This document shows positions 24,826-33,041 of a stretch of DNA of 54,583 nucleotides, in pieces. A program made the translations under genes and the position numbers. Position 1 is the first letter of the stretch, and every line of letters begins with the position of its first letter. Location of the stretch: contig DAIUAM010000021.1 in NCBI GenBank assembly GCA_036847185.1, positions 1 through 54,583 on the forward strand, written 5' to 3'. This DNA comes from UBA4738 sp002413305. GTDB taxonomy: Bacteria; Actinomycetota; UBA4738. The notes under the pieces were generated by a model. It had not been told where the DNA came from and did not search any database. It saw only the letters and a program-made list of their open reading frames with translations.

Positions 24826-26649
24826 TCAGCGGGCGGCTATGCGGGCGGGGGGGACGCTGCGCTCCAGGAAGTCCAGGATGATCCGGATCTGCCGGATCCG
24901 CTCTTCGACGTCGAACGAACCATGCCCGGTGGAGAACAGGTACAGCTCGGGCGGCTTGCCCAGCTCCTTCAACTTGTCCACGTACAGCAGGACCTGACGG
25001 ATCGGGCATCGGCTGTCGTGCTCCCCGGCCAGGATCAGCAAGGGCGCTCGGACTCCGTCGGCGAAGTTGATCGGATTGCGGTCGGCCATCAGCTCCGGGA
25101 GCTCGGCCGGCACTCCCCCCAGGAGCGCTCGGTCGTAGGCCTGCAGGAGCGGGGACGCGTCGACGTAGCTCTCGACGTAGTCGGCAACCGGGACGCCGGC
25201 CACCCCGCACGCCCAGAGCTCCGGTTGCTTGCCGAGCTCGAGCAGTGTGACGTACCCGCCCCAGGACCAGCCGGCGATCACCGCGCGGGCCGGGTCCGCG
25301 AACCCCAGCCGGACCAGGTCCGCCAGTCCGGCGTTGACGTCCTCCAGCTCGGGCCCGCCGACGTTGCCGGTGAGCGTGTCCCGCCATTCCCGCCCGTACC
25401 CGGTCGACCCCCGGTAGTTCAGCAGCCCGACGGCGAACCCTGCGTCGACGTAGGCCTGAACCTCGGGCTGCCACCGGTCCATGTCCAGCGCGGTCGGCCC
25501 GCCGTGGACGAACAGCATCACCGGCCAGGGGCCAGGTTCGGCCTCGGGCAGCACGTAGAACCCGTGGACGGACTGGCCGTGTTCGTTCTGGAAATCCCAC
25601 GAGGTGTAGGGGCGGCTAGGCGGCGGGCGGTCCCCCTCAGGAGCCAGCACCTCCTGGCCCCGGTCGTCCATCGCCCGCGGCTGGCGGTCACCCTGCGACT
25701 GCAGGAACCACACCCGTCCGTCGGGCCGGACCCGAGCCTTGTGGATCAGGCCGCCGTTGACGATCGGAGTGGTGGTGCCGGTGGCCAGCTCGTACCGCAG
25801 CAGCCGATGACGGCCCTTCTCGAGGTGCGCCAGGAGCAGCGCCGAACCGTCCGGCCACCAGTCCTGCGCCTCGACGCCGCCGCCCAGGTCCAGCGACAAC
25901 TCGGTGAGCTCGCCGGTGCGCGGGTTCCAGATCGCCGGGCGTTCGTCCCCGCTCCGCTCGTGCACCACCGCCAGCCGGCCGTCGCCCTCGACCGGGGACC
26001 AGCACGCCGCGTGCAGCGAGAGGCCGGGGTCGTGCAGGTCGGCGATCACGCCGCCGGTCCGCGGATCGATCACTCGGAGGGCGGGGTGGATGAGGTCGCC
26101 GTGTTCGGAGTGTTCGAGGCAGAGCATCGAACCGTCCGCCGACAAGCCGACCCGGCTGAACCCTCGCAAGCTCCACAGGGACTCGCCGAGCATCAGCGAC
26201 TCCGAGCTGTGGGCGACCCGTTCGGCCGGCTTGCCGTCGACCGAGGTGTACACGCCGAATCCGTCCCGGTTGCTGATCACGGCAACCACGATGCCGGGCG
26301 CCTGGGCGAGGCCTTCGTTCCAGCCGTGCGGAAGCCCGTCCAGGAAAGGCCGGGACTCCCCGCCCTCGAACGGCTGGACGAACCACCGGCCGGATTCGTC
26401 GCCGGTCTCGTCCTGGAACCACAGCACCCCCTCGCCGTCGAGCGTGGGCACACCGTCCATCAGCCCGACGGGGTGCTCGGTCACCAGCCGTCGCCGGCCG
26501 GTGGCGTGGTCCCAGGTGTGGACCTGCCACACCCCGGTCTCGTTCGACGCGTACACCAGGCGGTCTGGGGCGCGCGGCGACCAGTCAGGGAGGTACAGGT
26601 AGGGGGCGCGGAAGCGCGCCTCCCAGGTCGGTGTGGACGACTCCGTCAC
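24826..26649 (-). CDS. S9 family (prolyl oligopeptidase/acylaminoacyl) serine peptidase
   Basis: A 607-residue protein. A seven-bladed propeller-like N-terminal domain (about 20-360, with repeats such as RLVYASNETGVWQVHTWD and VGLSADGSMLCLEHS) precedes an alpha/beta hydrolase domain. Catalytic triad: Ser462 in AGWSWGGYV, Asp545 in GEHDSRCP, His576 in STGHGSF. There is no signal peptide, so it is probably a cytosolic peptidase of short peptides. Start GTG 26649 is chosen because upstream codons read as basic low-complexity; TACGCT lies 10 nt upstream. It is 44-53 nt upstream of the helicase gene on the same strand and divergent from gdhA. Confidence 0.9.
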   Translation of the reverse strand: MTESSTPTWEARFRAPYLYLPDWSPRAPDRLVYASNETGVWQVHTWDHATGRRRLVTEHPVGLMDGVPTLDGEGVLWFQDETGDESGRWFVQPFEGGESRPFLDGLPHGWNEGLAQAPGIVVAVISNRDGFGVYTSVDGKPAERVAHSSESLMLGESLWSLRGFSRVGLSADGSMLCLEHSEHGDLIHPALRVIDPRTGGVIADLHDPGLSLHAACWSPVEGDGRLAVVHERSGDERPAIWNPRTGELTELSLDLGGGVEAQDWWPDGSALLLAHLEKGRHRLLRYELATGTTTPIVNGGLIHKARVRPDGRVWFLQSQGDRQPRAMDDRGQEVLAPEGDRPPPSRPYTSWDFQNEHGQSVHGFYVLPEAEPGPWPVMLFVHGGPTALDMDRWQPEVQAYVDAGFAVGLLNYRGSTGYGREWRDTLTGNVGGPELEDVNAGLADLVRLGFADPARAVIAGWSWGGYVTLLELGKQPELWACGVAGVPVADYVESYVDASPLLQAYDRALLGGVPAELPELMADRNPINFADGVRAPLLILAGEHDSRCPIRQVLLYVDKLKELGKPPELYLFSTGHGSFDVEERIRQIRIILDFLERSVPPARIAAR

Positions 26650-26860
26650 GACGGCCGGAAGCGTAGCAGCCCGGCCTTTTCGCCCCGGCTCTTCCGCATG
26701 GGCCTGCGGTGTTCTAGTCTCTCCGTCGCGACGCTTGCTCAGCACCCAGCCGTTCGACCTTTCGGGGCCGGGTCGGACGGCCCCTCGATGCGGGCGGCCC
26801 GTGGCTACGGTTGTGGTGGTTGGTTCGAGGATCGAATCGTGCCTGCGTGGCGACGGTGGG

Positions 26861-26878
26861 CCGTTCCCCCGAGAACGG
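26861..26878 (+). promoter_or_regulatory. Hairpin immediately upstream of the gdhA Shine-Dalgarno
   Basis: CCGTTC-CCCCGA-GAACGG ends 1 nt before the GAAGGAGGG ribosome-binding region of gdhA. It could modulate ribosome access. A second small palindrome, TTCGA-GGA-TCGAA, lies at 26823-26835. The remainder of the 248-bp gap contains a possible -10 (TAGTCT near 26714) but no clear -35. Confidence 0.35.
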
Positions 26879-26897
26879 CGAAGGAGGGCGAGAGGTC

Positions 26898-28256
26898 ATG
26901 AGTACGTTCGTCGAATCGTTCATGTCCAGTGTCACGGCCAGGAATCCGGGCGAGCCCGAGTTCCACCAGGCCGTACGCGAGGTTGCCGAGTCCGTCGAGC
27001 TCGTGCTCGACCGCCACCCGAAGTACCGCGAGGGCAAGTTGCTGGACCGCATCGTGGAGCCGGAGCGCGTGATCATGTTCCGCGTCCCGTGGGTGGACGA
27101 CCACGGCGAGATCCAGGTCAACCGCGGCTACCGCATCGAGATGAGCAGCGCGATCGGGCCCTACAAGGGCGGCCTGCGGTTCCATCCCAGCGTCTACCTC
27201 GGCCTTCTGAAGTTCCTCGCCTTCGAGCAGGTCTTCAAGAACGCCCTGACCACCCTGCCCATGGGCGGCGGCAAGGGCGGGTCCGACTTCGATCCGAAGG
27301 GCAAGAGCGAAGGCGAAGTGATGCGGTTCTGCCAGTCGTTCATGACCGAGCTGCAGCGTCACATCGGACAGTTCACCGACGTCCCGGCCGGCGATATCGG
27401 CGTGGGCGGCCGGGAGATCGGCTACCTGTTCGGCCAGTACAAGCGGATCCGCAACGAGTTCACCGGTGTGCTCACCGGCAAGGGCCTGAACTGGGGCGGC
27501 TCACTGATCCGTCCCGAGGCGACCGGCTACGGTGCGGTGTACTTCGCGCACGAGATGCTCTCCACGCGCGACGACAGCCTCGAAGGCAAGGTCTGCCTGG
27601 TGTCGGGCGCGGGCAACGTGGCGCAGTACACGGTCGAGAAGCTGCTCGACATGGGCGCGAAGCCGGTCACGCTGTCGGACTCGGGCGGGTTCATCTACGA
27701 CCCGGACGGCATCGACTACGAGAAGCTCCACTGGGTCATGGACCTGAAGAACATCCGCCGGGGCCGGATCACGGAGTACACCCAGAAGTTCAGGGGGGCT
27801 ACGTTCACGTTGTGCGGGACCAACGGCGTGAACCCGATGTGGGGGATCCCGGCCGACTGCGCGTTCCCCAGCGCGACCCAGAACGAGATCAGCGAGAAGG
27901 ACGCCATGAGCCTGCTCCACGGCGGCGTCTTCGTGGTGAGCGAGGGCGCGAACATGCCGACGGTGCCCGAGGGCGTCGAGCGGTTCCTGGAGGCCGGGAT
28001 CCTGTACGGCCCGGCCAAGGCGGCGAACGCTGGCGGCGTGGCCGTCAGCGGCCTGGAGATGACTCAGGACTCGCTGCGCATCTCCTGGGAGCGCGAGGAG
28101 GTCGACCACCGGCTCAAGGAGATCATGAAGCGGATCCACAAGCAGTGCCGCGACACGGCCGAGGAGTACGGCACCCCCGGCAACTACGTCAACGGCGCGA
28201 ACATCGCGGGATTCGTCAAGGTCGCTGACGCCATGATCGACGAAGGGCTCGTCTAG
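26898..28256 (+). CDS. gdhA: NADP-type glutamate dehydrogenase
   Basis: A 452-residue hexameric-type enzyme that aminates 2-oxoglutarate to glutamate with NADPH and ammonia. Conserved regions: GPYKGGLRFHPSV (87-99), PMGGGKGGSDFDPKGKS with catalytic Lys126 (121-137), VPAGDIGVGGREIGYLFGQY, the Rossmann segment VSGAGNVAQYTVEKL, and GPAKAANAGGVAVSGLEM. Length and sequence match the E. coli GdhA-like subgroup closely. ATG 26898 follows AAGGAGGG, about 10 nt away, and GAGAGG nearer. Monocistronic by position, with convergent GGDEF gene 10 nt after its stop. Confidence 0.96.
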   Translation: MSTFVESFMSSVTARNPGEPEFHQAVREVAESVELVLDRHPKYREGKLLDRIVEPERVIMFRVPWVDDHGEIQVNRGYRIEMSSAIGPYKGGLRFHPSVYLGLLKFLAFEQVFKNALTTLPMGGGKGGSDFDPKGKSEGEVMRFCQSFMTELQRHIGQFTDVPAGDIGVGGREIGYLFGQYKRIRNEFTGVLTGKGLNWGGSLIRPEATGYGAVYFAHEMLSTRDDSLEGKVCLVSGAGNVAQYTVEKLLDMGAKPVTLSDSGGFIYDPDGIDYEKLHWVMDLKNIRRGRITEYTQKFRGATFTLCGTNGVNPMWGIPADCAFPSATQNEISEKDAMSLLHGGVFVVSEGANMPTVPEGVERFLEAGILYGPAKAANAGGVAVSGLEMTQDSLRISWEREEVDHRLKEIMKRIHKQCRDTAEEYGTPGNYVNGANIAGFVKVADAMIDEGLV

Positions 28257-28266
28257 AGACCGATCG

Positions 28267-29757
28267 TCAGCTCTCGGGCGAGGTCGCGCCGGTCATGACC
28301 CGGTCGCGGCCGGCGCCCTTCGCCCGGTAGAGGTTCGCGTCGGCGATCGCCAAGAGCTGCTCGTGGTCTTCACCGTCCCCCGGGTAGCTGGACAGACCGA
28401 TGCTGACCGTGACCCGCAGCCCGTCCTCGCCTTCGCCGAACGGCTCCGCGCGGACCAGCCTCCGGATCTTCTGGGCGACGATGAACGCGCCCTGCGGGTT
28501 CGTTTCCGGGAGCAGGATGACGAACTCCTCCCCGCCGTAGCGGGCTAAGACGTCCAGGTGGGTGCGGAGCGACGAACGGATCCGCCGGCACAGTTCGACC
28601 AGCACGTCGTCGCCTTGCTGGTGCCCGTACGTGTCGTTGACCTTCTTGAAGTGGTCGAGGTCGACCATCAGCACGGCGAATGGCCGTTTCCTTCGCTGCC
28701 CCCGCTGGAGCGCATCGGAGAGCGCCATCTCCAGATACCGGCGGTTCCAGACCCCCGTCAACCCGTCGGTGAGCACCAGCCGCTCCTGGTCGTCCAGCCG
28801 TTCCTTCGTCACCCGGAGCTCCTCGCGCGATCCGCCCAGCTCGTCGGTGGTCTGGCGGAGACCCGTCCGAAGGGCCGCCAGCGCCTCGTCGATCTGCGAG
28901 ACCTCGTCGCTGGTCTCGGGGATGATCACCACATCGTCGGGGAGGGAAGCGGTGGCCTCCTCGGCCAGGCGGGTGACCGGGCCGGCGACCAGCCCAGCCA
29001 TCCGGAAGCCGAGCAGCACCGCCAGGAGCATGGCCGCGATGAGCACCAGCAGTGTGAGCGGCCCGAACGCGGTGAACGCCCCCACCCTTGCGGGGTGCCC
29101 GACGATCACGATGCCGGTCCTGGTTGATCCGGCTCCGGTGCACACGCACAGTTCGCGCCAGCCCCCAGCGAGTCCCGACGGTCCCGACGCCTCGATCGAA
29201 GTGGGGGGAACACTCACCGGCGCGGACGAGGCAGCGACCCGCCCGCTCCCCACGGTCAGCCCCGGGGTCCCCAGCGTCCGGAGGAAGGCCTGGTCGCGGA
29301 ACAGGCCTCCCCACACCGCGGTACTCGGCTGGCCCGCCAGCAGCACGTGGTAGTCGCTGACCAGGCCCGCCTGGGCGGGACCGCCGGCCAGCGTGGCCGC
29401 GCTCACGCTCACGCCCGGCCGAAACGTCGCCGGCCGCAGGTCGGCAGCTACGACGTGGCCGCGTCGAACTACGACCAGGTAATCGAGCCCGGCGCCCATC
29501 CTGACGCGATGGAGGGCGTCCACGGAAGCCCCCCCGGCCACGGCTCGCAGGGCGACCGAAGCGGTGAGCCGTTGCATGGCCTGGGCCACCTGTTGGTTCA
29601 AAGCGTGCACGACCGCGATCGACGCGCCCTCGAGCCGGCCGTCGGCCCGGGCGGTCGACTGCCGTTCCGCCATCTGCCGGCCCATGAACACCCCGCCGGC
29701 GGCGGGCCCCAGCACGATGACGAGGAAGAACAACATGAGCCGTGAACGCAACCTCAC
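28267..29757 (-). CDS. Membrane diguanylate cyclase (GGDEF) with sensor and HAMP domains
   Basis: A 496-residue protein. TM1 (about 8-27), an extracytoplasmic sensor region (30-230), TM2 (233-252), HAMP-like linker (253-305), short coiled coil (REELRVTKERLDDQERL), then the GGDEF domain (330-490). The signature is RYGGEEF with GGEEF at 408-412, compatible with activity (two GTP to c-di-GMP). The I-site position reads THLD instead of RxxD, so product inhibition is probably absent. Start GTG 29757; the ATG at codon 8 is possible. The motif TCAAG-N16-GCCGAG lies just upstream (29767-29793), mirrored for the divergent gene. Confidence 0.92.
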   Translation of the reverse strand: MRLRSRLMLFFLVIVLGPAAGGVFMGRQMAERQSTARADGRLEGASIAVVHALNQQVAQAMQRLTASVALRAVAGGASVDALHRVRMGAGLDYLVVVRRGHVVAADLRPATFRPGVSVSAATLAGGPAQAGLVSDYHVLLAGQPSTAVWGGLFRDQAFLRTLGTPGLTVGSGRVAASSAPVSVPPTSIEASGPSGLAGGWRELCVCTGAGSTRTGIVIVGHPARVGAFTAFGPLTLLVLIAAMLLAVLLGFRMAGLVAGPVTRLAEEATASLPDDVVIIPETSDEVSQIDEALAALRTGLRQTTDELGGSREELRVTKERLDDQERLVLTDGLTGVWNRRYLEMALSDALQRGQRRKRPFAVLMVDLDHFKKVNDTYGHQQGDDVLVELCRRIRSSLRTHLDVLARYGGEEFVILLPETNPQGAFIVAQKIRRLVRAEPFGEGEDGLRVTVSIGLSSYPGDGEDHEQLLAIADANLYRAKGAGRDRVMTGATSPES

Positions 29758-29766
29758 GTCTGCTAC

Positions 29767-29793
29767 CTCGGCATCTTGGCGCTCATTTCTTGA
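29767..29793 (-). promoter_or_regulatory. Sigma-28-like promoter motif for the GGDEF gene
   Basis: On the minus strand TCAAG (29793-29789) is followed after 16 nt by GCCGAG (29772-29767), nine nt before GTG 29757. GCCGA resembles the -10 of FliA/SigD/WhiG promoters (GCCGATAA). The spacing is about 2 nt longer than in the E. coli FliA consensus. Confidence 0.5.
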
Positions 29794-29811
29794 GCGGCCA
29801 CCTTTATCCTC

Positions 29812-29838
29812 TCAAGTTCTTCGGCCCGGACTGCCGAT
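29812..29838 (+). promoter_or_regulatory. Sigma-28-like promoter motif for the 29850 gene
   Basis: TCAAGTTC starts at 29812 and GCCGAT at 29833, the same TCAAG-N16-GCCGA layout as on the opposite strand, and lies 11 nt before ATG 29850. TCAAGTT and GCCGAT are close to the FliA -35 (TAAAGTTT) and -10. Confidence 0.55.
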
Positions 29839-29849
29839 GGACCCAGTGA

Positions 29850-30284
29850 ATGTTGAACAACGAACGTCGCAAGGTCGGTGTCGCTGCGGTCACGCTGAGC
29901 GTGCTGCTGTCGGTCGTCGTGGGCACCCTGATGGGCGGCTGGGGAGTGGTGGGCAGCGTGGACGGGCTGTTCTTCGGCTTGGCCAGGCCGAACGCGACCG
30001 TCGGCGTGGCGGCGCTTCCGCTTCCGAAGACCCGTCCGCCGGTGCGCTCGGAGCCGCAGCCGGCCGGCGCCCCACCCGGTTCGCTCGGATCCCTGGTCTC
30101 GCCCCCGTCCTCCCACCGGCCGGCTCACACGACGCGCTCCACGTCGCTCTCCCTCTCCACGTCGTCGCCCCGAACGAGCCGGAAGCAGGACCGTATCGCC
30201 GCCCTGAAGCAGGAGATCCAGACGGCGAAGGGCAAGTACCGACACCTTCTGACGCAGCGCCTGAAGGTGCTCACGCGAAGCTGA
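29850..30284 (+). CDS. Small membrane-anchored protein with Pro/Ser-rich linker and C-terminal coil
   Basis: A 144-residue product. N-terminal basic stretch MLNNERRKVG, a membrane segment (about 10-30, VAAVTLSVLLSVVVGTLMGG), a Pro/Ser/Thr-rich middle (55-108), and a basic helical C-terminus (RKQDRIAALKQEIQTAKGKY). No family is recognised. The shared divergent control region with a diguanylate cyclase, bearing motility-sigma-like motifs, suggests a surface or motility-related role, but no flagellar gene is in the window. ATG 29850 fits the promoter motif closely, leaving a leader of only a few nt. Confidence 0.65.
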   Translation: MLNNERRKVGVAAVTLSVLLSVVVGTLMGGWGVVGSVDGLFFGLARPNATVGVAALPLPKTRPPVRSEPQPAGAPPGSLGSLVSPPSSHRPAHTTRSTSLSLSTSSPRTSRKQDRIAALKQEIQTAKGKYRHLLTQRLKVLTRS

Positions 30285-30390
30285 TCCAGCCGCTCGCCCG
30301 CGGACGCCGACCGCGGCGACCCGACAGCACGTCCACGCATCCGAGTCCGGTTGATGAACCTCGTGGCTCCCAGGCCCTATCGTTTCGGCC

Positions 30391-31680
30391 ATGCCTGCCC
30401 GAAAGCAGGAGGTGCTGGAGGTCGCGGGCCGGGAGGTGATCATCACCAACCCGGACAAGGTCTTCTTCCCGGACGCCGCCGGCGGGCCCCTGACGAAGCT
30501 CGACGTGGTCGGGTACTACCTGGCGGTGGCCGACGGGGCGCTGCGCGGTGTCCGGGGGCGGCCCATGGCGCTGAAGCGCTACCCGAATGGCGCGGACGGT
30601 GAGTTCTTCTTCCAGAAGCGCGCTCCGGAATCGCGGCCCGACTGGATCGAGACGGTCGAGCTGGCCTTCCCGTCGGGGCGGACCGCGTGGGAGATCGTGG
30701 TCCGGGACGATGCCCAGCTGGCCTGGGTGCTGAACCTGGGGTGCATCGACCTGAACCCCCATCCGGTCCGCGCCGAGGACCTCGACCACCCGGACGAGCT
30801 CCGGGTGGACCTGGACCCCGTCCCGGGTGTGCCGTGGCGGCAGATCGTGGACGTCGCGCTGGTGTCCCGGCAGGCGCTGGCCGACTTCGGCCTGCAGGGA
30901 TGGCCGAAGACCAGCGGATCGCGGGGGATCCACGTCTACTGCCGGGTCGAACCCCGCTGGACGTTCACCGAGGTGCGCCGAGCGGCGGTGGCGCTGGCCC
31001 GGGAGGTCGAACGCCGGGCGCCGTCGATCGCCACGGCTGCCTGGTGGAAGGAGGAACGCCACGGGGTGTTCCTCGACTACAACCAGAACGCGAAGGATCG
31101 CACGGTCGCGTCCGCGTACAGCGTGCGCCCGCTCCCCGACGCGCGGGTATCGGCGCCGCTGCGATGGGACGAGGTCGAGACGTGCGACCCGGCCACGTTC
31201 ACCGTGGCCACCGTCCCCAGCCGGTTCGCGGAGATCGGCGATCCGGCCGCCGGGATGGACGGGTCGTCCGGCTCGCTGGACGGGCTGCTGGAGCTGGCGG
31301 CCGAGCACGAGGCGGCGGGGCTCGCGGACGCACCGTGGCCGCCGCAATTCCCGAAGGGCGAGCGGGAACCCCCCCGAGTCCAGCCGTCCCGGCGGCGAAC
31401 CACGATGCCGCTGGTCGAGGTCGCCCGCGCCGCGACGCAGGCCGAAGCGCTGGAGGGTTTGGAGCGGTGGAAGTCGAAGCACCAGGAGGTGGTTCCCCAC
31501 CTGAAGCCGCCGGACGTGCTGGTCGACGCGATGCGGGGCCGAAGCACCACGTGGACGCGTATCCGGGTGAACCTGAAGAACGTGCCGGAGGAACTGCGCC
31601 CGTCCCAGGAGCCGCTCGAGGTCGACTACGACCCGTGGGCGGGCGTGGAGTGGCCGGACCGGCGGCCTAAGGCCGACTGA
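30391..31680 (+). CDS. LigD-type polymerase (archaeo-eukaryotic primase superfamily)
   Basis: A 429-residue stand-alone PolDom. Blocks seen: ITNPDKVFFPDAAGG (18-32), the metal-binding Asp140-x-Asp142 in RVDLDPVPG, the nucleotide-binding SGSRGIH (175-181), and the third acidic residue Asp229 in VFLDYNQNAKDRT. This enzyme family adds nucleotides and fills gaps in bacterial non-homologous end joining. No ligase or nuclease domain is fused; residues about 300-429 are a C-terminal extension without a recognised motif (ATQAEALEGLERWKSKHQEV). No Ku gene is nearby. TATCGT (30378-30383) lies 7 nt before ATG. Its TGA overlaps the next ATG. Confidence 0.9.
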   Translation: MPARKQEVLEVAGREVIITNPDKVFFPDAAGGPLTKLDVVGYYLAVADGALRGVRGRPMALKRYPNGADGEFFFQKRAPESRPDWIETVELAFPSGRTAWEIVVRDDAQLAWVLNLGCIDLNPHPVRAEDLDHPDELRVDLDPVPGVPWRQIVDVALVSRQALADFGLQGWPKTSGSRGIHVYCRVEPRWTFTEVRRAAVALAREVERRAPSIATAAWWKEERHGVFLDYNQNAKDRTVASAYSVRPLPDARVSAPLRWDEVETCDPATFTVATVPSRFAEIGDPAAGMDGSSGSLDGLLELAAEHEAAGLADAPWPPQFPKGEREPPRVQPSRRRTTMPLVEVARAATQAEALEGLERWKSKHQEVVPHLKPPDVLVDAMRGRSTTWTRIRVNLKNVPEELRPSQEPLEVDYDPWAGVEWPDRRPKAD

Positions 31681-32984
31681 TGCCCGCGCGGCATCGGGTG
31701 GTCGTTGTGGGGGGTGGCTTCGGCGGCCTGGCCTGCGCGCGGGCCCTGGACGGCCACGCCGTCGACGTGCTGCTGATCGACCGGCACAACTACCACCTGT
31801 TCACGCCGCTCCTGTACCAGGTCGCCACCTCACTGCTGAACCCGTCCGACATCGCCTACCCGTTCCGTTCGATCTTCCGGAGGTCGAAGAACGTCCGGTT
31901 CCGGCAGGCTCGGGTGACGGCGGTGGACGGCGAGCGGCGCATTGTGGGCACCGACGCCGGCGAGGAGTTCGGCTTCGACTCGCTGGTGCTGGCGACGGGC
32001 TCGACCAACGACTACTTCTCGAACCGTGAGCTGGCCGGCCACACGCTCGGCATGAAGGCCCTGTCCGAGGCGATGCGCCTGCGGAACCACGTGCTGTCGT
32101 GCCTCGAGCTGGCCACCCGGGCGGGATCGGAGGACGAACGCCGCCGCCTGCTCACCTTCGTCATCGCCGGCGGGGGGCCGACGGGCGTGGAGTACGCGGG
32201 GGCGCTTCGCGAACTGCTGGACATGGTGCTCGGCCGCGACTACCCGGAGCTGTCTCCGGGGATGGCGCGGATCGTGCTGGTCGAAGGCTTAGACCGGCTG
32301 CTCGGTGCGTTCCATCCGAAGCTCGGCGAGTATGCGCGGCGCACGCTGACGGAGCGGAGGGTGGAGGTGAAGACGTCGACCCTGGTCCGCACCGCCGCCT
32401 CTGCGTCCGTCTCGCTCTCGGACGGCGAAGAGATCGAGACGCGAACGGTCGTCTGGTCGGCCGGTGTCCGCCCGACCGACCCGCTCGGGGACACCGGTCC
32501 GGTGCCGCGGAGCCGTTCGAAGCGCCTGATGGTGGACGAACGGCTGCGCCTGGACGGGCACCCCGGCGTCTACGTGGTCGGCGACGCCGCGTCCGTGTCG
32601 ACCGGCGAAGGCGAGCTGCCGATGCTCTCGCCACCGGCCATGCAGGCCGGCCGGTATGTCGCGCGTTCGATCCGCCGCGCTGCCGCCGGCGAAGCAGAAG
32701 GTCAGCGCCCTTTCCGCTACGTCGACAAGGGGACGATGGCCACCATCGGCCGGCGGGCGGCGGTGGCGGACGTCCACGGGTTCAAGCTGCGGGGGACGCT
32801 CGGCTGGCTGGCGTGGCTGCTGGTCCACATCTACTACCTGATCGGGTTCCGGAACCGGGCGCTGGTCCTCGGTTCCTGGAGCTGGAACTACGTCAAGCGC
32901 GACCGCCCGATCCGATTGATCCTGCGGAGTCAGGGCGATCCGCTGGCCGAGACCCTGGAACCAGGAACGACCGGGGAGGCCTGA
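31680..32984 (+). CDS. ndh: NADH dehydrogenase type II (NDH-2)
   Basis: A 434-residue membrane-associated flavoprotein that oxidises NADH and reduces quinone without proton pumping. FAD motif VVVGGGFGGLACARALDGH (7-25), the NDH-2 block HNYHLFTPLLYQVATSLL, the NAD motif VIAGGGPTGVEYAGALREL, and the quinone/FAD block YVVGDAASV with LPMLSPPAMQAGRYVA. The C-terminal LAWLLVHIYYLIGFRNRALV is the membrane anchor helix. It starts by ATGA overlap with the polymerase gene, an unexpected partner. The acyl-CoA synthetase gene follows after 57 nt. Confidence 0.93.
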   Translation: MPARHRVVVVGGGFGGLACARALDGHAVDVLLIDRHNYHLFTPLLYQVATSLLNPSDIAYPFRSIFRRSKNVRFRQARVTAVDGERRIVGTDAGEEFGFDSLVLATGSTNDYFSNRELAGHTLGMKALSEAMRLRNHVLSCLELATRAGSEDERRRLLTFVIAGGGPTGVEYAGALRELLDMVLGRDYPELSPGMARIVLVEGLDRLLGAFHPKLGEYARRTLTERRVEVKTSTLVRTAASASVSLSDGEEIETRTVVWSAGVRPTDPLGDTGPVPRSRSKRLMVDERLRLDGHPGVYVVGDAASVSTGEGELPMLSPPAMQAGRYVARSIRRAAAGEAEGQRPFRYVDKGTMATIGRRAAVADVHGFKLRGTLGWLAWLLVHIYYLIGFRNRALVLGSWSWNYVKRDRPIRLILRSQGDPLAETLEPGTTGEA

Positions 32985-33041
32985 TGGACCTGTTCGTACT
33001 AGCCTTCGACTGGTCGGAACCCGGACGGGAGGCAGGGTCCC

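Noticed and set aside
24801..24830. Direct repeat ACCCGATCAGC (two copies, 19 nt apart)
   Set aside because: Only 11 bp, one copy contains the S9 stop codon, and no third copy or palindrome is seen. Probably a small local duplication.
24796..26901. A 701-codon open frame on the plus strand
   Set aside because: It lies opposite the S9 peptidase, whose catalytic triad and propeller are clear. Its translation is Arg/Pro/Gly/Val-rich with no recognisable motif: a shadow frame from GC-rich third positions.
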